A DNA stretch of 64,000 nucleotides, from assembly GCF_002305875.1 (NCBI RefSeq), contig NZ_CP022098.1:10106001-10170000 (forward strand), read 5' to 3'. The notes under the pieces are model-generated. The model had not been told where the DNA came from. It saw only the letters and a list, made by a program, of their open reading frames with translations, and did not search any database. Origin of the DNA: Cystobacter fuscus (GTDB lineage: Bacteria; Myxococcota; Myxococcia; Myxococcales; Myxococcaceae). The position numbers and the translations under genes are program-made. Shown in pieces: positions 61,330 through 64,000 of this stretch. Every line of letters begins with the position of its first letter. Position 1 is the stretch's first letter.

Positions 61330-62919
61330 ATGCCTCGTGCCCCCTCCGCGCCGCCTCCCGTCATCGACGAGGAGGCGCTCGTCCACCAGTTCCCCGGAAT
61401 CGACCGGCGCGCGCTGGGCGCCTTCTACACGCCGGCACCGCTGGTGGAGCGCACCCTGGCCCTCGCGCTCGAGCACGTGGGGGACGGGCCGCTCGCGGTG
61501 GTGGACCCGGCCTGTGGCGCGGGAGCGTTCCTCTCGGCCGCGGCACGGGCCCGACCCGAGGCCCATCTGGCTGGCCTGGAGCTGTCTCCCGATGTGGCCC
61601 GCGCCTGTCAGGCACGCCTTCCCCTCGCGGACATCCAACAGGGAGACGCCCTGCGCGGAGGGCTCGAGCCACTGCTGGCCCGCGTGCCTTCCACCCACCG
61701 CGAACTGTGGCTCGGCAATCCGCCCTACAACGGCAAATCGGCGCTGCTGAAGGACCGGGCCGCGTATGAGCGCCTGAGGGCCCTGCTGCCCCTCTCGCTG
61801 CCACCGGGCACGAGCCTGCGCGACGACTTCGCCTTCTTCCTGCTGCTCGCCGCGCACCGGCTCGCCTCGCGTCCCGGGGTGCTGGCCTTCATCACCCCCA
61901 CGAGCCTCCTCGACGCCTTCCTCTACGCACCCCTGCGCGCCACGCTGCTGCGCACGCTGACCCTGCGCGAGGTGGTGAAACTGGGCCCGGGCGCCTTCGC
62001 GGGCACCCAGGTGCGCACCTGCATCACCGTGTGGACCTCGCCTCCCGAGCCGCGCGGCCCGGCCCTCTACACACCGTTCACCGCCATGGGTCCGGCACGC
62101 GCGGAGTCCTTCGTGCCCGAGGCGCCCGAGTGGCGCCTGCAGCCCACGCCCACCGAAGCCGCCGAGCTGGATGCGCGCTGGCGCGCCGAGGGCGAGCCGC
62201 TCACCACGCTCGTGCCGGTGAGCCTGCCCGGCGTGAAGACGCGCTTCGATGAATTGCTGGTGGATGAGGACCCGAGCAGGCTGCTCGCGCGGCTCGAGGA
62301 CTTCGCGCGCACGCCCCTGGAGGAACTCGCGACATTCGCCCGGGCGTGGAACATCCCCGAGCCCCTGCTACCCAAGCTGCGCGCCCTGAAGGACGGGCCC
62401 GCCTTCGCGGTGGAGGCCGCGTGCGTGCGGCCCTTCTTCCGCTACGCGGGTGCTCGGCACCGAGGCCACGTCCCCGCGGAGGCGCGCGCCTTCTGCTACC
62501 TCGATCGGCGGCTGATTCCTCGCGGCGACCACCGGCTGCGGGGGCCGTGGGATCCGCACCGGGGAGAGGTGAAATTGCTCTTCAACGTCCGCGAGCTGCC
62601 CCTGTCCGCCGCGCTCCTGGAGAAAGAGGGCTGCGTGCATGACCATCGGCACGCCCGCTTCGCGCCCTTGTTCGTCCCCCAGCGGCTCCGGGACGAGGGA
62701 CTCGGGCTCACCCGTGTCGCTCGCTCCACAGAAGAGCTGGGCCCCCTCGTGCCCAATCTCTCACCTCGGGGACTGGCCTGGGCGGAGCGATGCGGAGGGC
62801 CACTGGCCGCCTTCCAGGCACTCGTGCGCTTCCTCAACGGACCCGAGGTGCAGAAATGCTGGGCGCCCGTTCATGGTGCCTCGCGCGTGGTGCCGGTTCC
62901 CCTCGGGGTTGGGGACTGA
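61330..62919 (+). CDS. N6-adenine DNA methyltransferase (orphan)
   Basis: A 529-residue class I amino-methyltransferase. It starts GAFYTPAPLVERTL, a typical lead-in for N-6 DNA methylases. Motif I is DPACGAGAF (Asp59 to Phe67) and motif IV is NPPY (130-133). The C-terminal half (about 240-529) has the features of a target-recognition domain (LFNVRELP, PLSPRGLAWA) with no nuclease motif that I can see. It resembles Eco57I/type IIG-like methylases without the nuclease part. It follows htpG at 33 bases. No restriction gene or specificity subunit is adjacent, so it may be a solitary methylase with an epigenetic role or a decayed system. Confidence 0.85.
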   Translation: MPRAPSAPPPVIDEEALVHQFPGIDRRALGAFYTPAPLVERTLALALEHVGDGPLAVVDPACGAGAFLSAAARARPEAHLAGLELSPDVARACQARLPLADIQQGDALRGGLEPLLARVPSTHRELWLGNPPYNGKSALLKDRAAYERLRALLPLSLPPGTSLRDDFAFFLLLAAHRLASRPGVLAFITPTSLLDAFLYAPLRATLLRTLTLREVVKLGPGAFAGTQVRTCITVWTSPPEPRGPALYTPFTAMGPARAESFVPEAPEWRLQPTPTEAAELDARWRAEGEPLTTLVPVSLPGVKTRFDELLVDEDPSRLLARLEDFARTPLEELATFARAWNIPEPLLPKLRALKDGPAFAVEAACVRPFFRYAGARHRGHVPAEARAFCYLDRRLIPRGDHRLRGPWDPHRGEVKLLFNVRELPLSAALLEKEGCVHDHRHARFAPLFVPQRLRDEGLGLTRVARSTEELGPLVPNLSPRGLAWAERCGGPLAAFQALVRFLNGPEVQKCWAPVHGASRVVPVPLGVGD

Positions 62920-62934
62920 AAATCCACGTCGAGT

Positions 62935-63438
62935 TCAATGCTCCTCGATCCGGTCCGGGAAGGGCGCGGCCTGGAGCAGCCTGCGGTTCCTCACGTCCAC
63001 CGCGTAGTGGATGCCATAGTGGGGCTGGGTCCACTGGTCGAAGACGAGGATGTCCGCGGTGAGCCACACCAGGCCCGAGAAGGGCCTCAGCTCCGAGAAG
63101 GCCGGTCCCCTCAGTTCCAGGAGCGATTCCCGGCCCACGGGCTGCACGAGCACCCGGCACCCCGGCTCACACGTGGCGAAGGCCTGGAAGCGCCCATCCG
63201 GGCTGAGAGCACGCTCATCCAGCTCGGTCCCCGAGGGAAGCGCGGGCACCTCCACCAGCGAGAAGCCCTCGTTGGGATTCTCCATCGCCCACGAGCGGCT
63301 CACATCGACCACGTGATGGTGGGGATCCCCGAGCGGAACGGGAGCCTCGGGCTTCCCGGAGCGGACGGAGCGGCAGGCGGGCCCCGCCAGCGACACCAGC
63401 AGGAGCACTCCAGCGCAACGGGTCGCGGCAGTCGTCAT
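62935..63438 (-). CDS. Small lipoprotein, possible immunity protein for the 3D-domain gene
   Basis: A 167-residue protein. The ATG at 63438 has AGGGGG upstream. The signal sequence AGVLLLVSLAGPAC ends in a lipobox with Cys22. The mature part has alternating strands such as VWLTADILVFDQ and YGIHYAVDVRNRRLL, the look of a beta-propeller fragment or beta-sandwich. It starts 16 bases after the 3D-domain gene, so the two are one unit. Periplasmic lipoproteins are common antidotes of cell-wall-cutting effectors. The function is not known and other readings (a signal peptide of an unrelated lipoprotein) remain open. Confidence 0.65.
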   Translation of the reverse strand: MTTAATRCAGVLLLVSLAGPACRSVRSGKPEAPVPLGDPHHHVVDVSRSWAMENPNEGFSLVEVPALPSGTELDERALSPDGRFQAFATCEPGCRVLVQPVGRESLLELRGPAFSELRPFSGLVWLTADILVFDQWTQPHYGIHYAVDVRNRRLLQAAPFPDRIEEH

Positions 63439-63454
63439 GATGGGCCCCCTGTGA

Positions 63455-63943
63455 CTACTTGAGGATGCGGACCCGGGACTTCTTCCTGCCGTACGCATTG
63501 CCCTCGCTCAGACTCGTGGGGCCCAGGAAGACGTCGATGTGCTTGCCGTTGATGCCGCCTCCCGTGTCCCACGCCACGAACTTCCTGCCCGGATAGCTTT
63601 CAATCTCCAGCCGACTGCCGAGCGGAATGACGCTGCGGTCCACGGCGACCGACTCCCACTTCACCGGGTTCTTCCACGTGCCGCCAATGCCCTTGGTGAA
63701 CCAGGTGTCCCGCCCCTTGGGCCCGCCCTTGCTCCAGTTGATGGTGATGAACTCACCCGACTCGGTCTGCCCCGTTCCCTGGAAGGTCACCCCTGTCTTC
63801 GCCTTGAACAGGAAACCCTCGCGGTACTCGCCCTCGAGCCCGTTGGCCTTGACCTTCTTGTCATGGGCGAACACCGGATCCGTTTCCATGACAATGATGT
63901 AGTGGGTGATGACGAACCCCTCCATCCAATCACCGGCTGCCAT
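63455..63943 (-). CDS. 3D-domain (MltA C-terminal-like) protein without signal peptide
   Basis: A 162-residue protein. The ATG at 63943 follows AGGAG at nine bases; an in-frame start at 63967 is possible. The C-terminal half is the 3D domain, with the three aspartates in AVDRSVIPLG (Asp102), AWDTGGG (Asp126) and KHIDVFLG (Asp137). This domain in MltA and related proteins cuts peptidoglycan glycan strands by a lytic transglycosylase action. There is no Sec signal or lipobox; the N-terminus reads MEGFVITHYIIVME. A signal-less wall hydrolase with a lipoprotein partner resembles a type VI effector. The upstream side lies near the right edge, so its context is incomplete. Confidence 0.75.
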   Translation of the reverse strand: MAAGDWMEGFVITHYIIVMETDPVFAHDKKVKANGLEGEYREGFLFKAKTGVTFQGTGQTESGEFITINWSKGGPKGRDTWFTKGIGGTWKNPVKWESVAVDRSVIPLGSRLEIESYPGRKFVAWDTGGGINGKHIDVFLGPTSLSEGNAYGRKKSRVRILK

Positions 63944-64000
63944 GTGCGTGGCTCCTCGTGTCGACAAGGGACGGCCCTGGAGCCTACCACAGGAAAATTC

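Overview
The window is a piece of a high-GC, delta-proteobacterial-type chromosome, most likely a myxobacterium of the Cystobacterineae (Archangium/Cystobacter/Melittangium type). The reasons are strong GC bias at third codon positions, a DUF2378 (TIGR02265) protein, a Hanks kinase fused to TPRs, a cysteine-rich 'CGDG..EQCD' repeat lipoprotein with Kelch repeats, several large lipoproteins, many PAS/GAF histidine kinases, and the prkA-yeaH-spoVR operon. No rRNA, tRNA, CRISPR array or intact insertion sequence was found. Species-level placement is inference.

Layout. 1-3476: an RHS/YD-repeat protein cut by the left edge, divergent from a vgrG spike gene (type VI secretion). 3759-6112: TPR lipoprotein and M48 membrane protease. 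6161-7734 (minus): a HrpF/NolX-like type III translocator candidate with a SycD/LcrH-like TPR chaperone. 7942-9500: ruvX and a four-helix membrane protein. 9534-17638: a soluble PAS/GAF histidine kinase, a GT39-like glycosyltransferase, and a large CHASE3-PAS-GAF hybrid kinase. 18066-22811: prkA-yeaH-spoVR. 22967-25400: M23 endopeptidase and a methyltransferase. 25444-29370: DUF2378 protein, glgP, STAS-like protein.

29590-37562 (minus strand): LTD-domain lipoprotein, a dienoyl-CoA-reductase-like SDR, and dnaE. 37925-41673: Spy/CpxP-like protein, M14-like peptidase, aldo/keto reductase, lipoprotein, GNAT acetyltransferase. 41765-47841: TPR Ser/Thr kinase and Kelch lipoprotein. 47990-49175: DUF2750 gene, a D-amino-acid-oxidase relic, and a single Hpt protein. 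49348-51246: DUF485 protein plus actP acetate symporter.

51378-53275 is the most distinctive accessory module: an AAA/OLD-like ATPase followed 8 bases later by a small protein with TOPRIM-like acidic motifs. The ATPase gene has an AT-rich core with rare codons. It looks like a two-gene, AbiL/RloAB/PARIS-style defence unit. Next come a NUDIX hydrolase, a LysR/MFS/aldo-keto reductase cassette (53940-57232) that looks acquired as a block, an unknown protein, an Eis-like acetyltransferase, htpG and an orphan N6-adenine methyltransferase. At the right edge (62935-63943) a signal-less 3D-domain (MltA-type) protein is followed by a small lipoprotein, an arrangement that resembles an effector and its immunity protein.

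As a whole the window mixes housekeeping genes (ruvX, dnaE, htpG, glgP) with developmental or stress genes (prkA operon, histidine kinases) and at least four modules that could act against other cells or phages.
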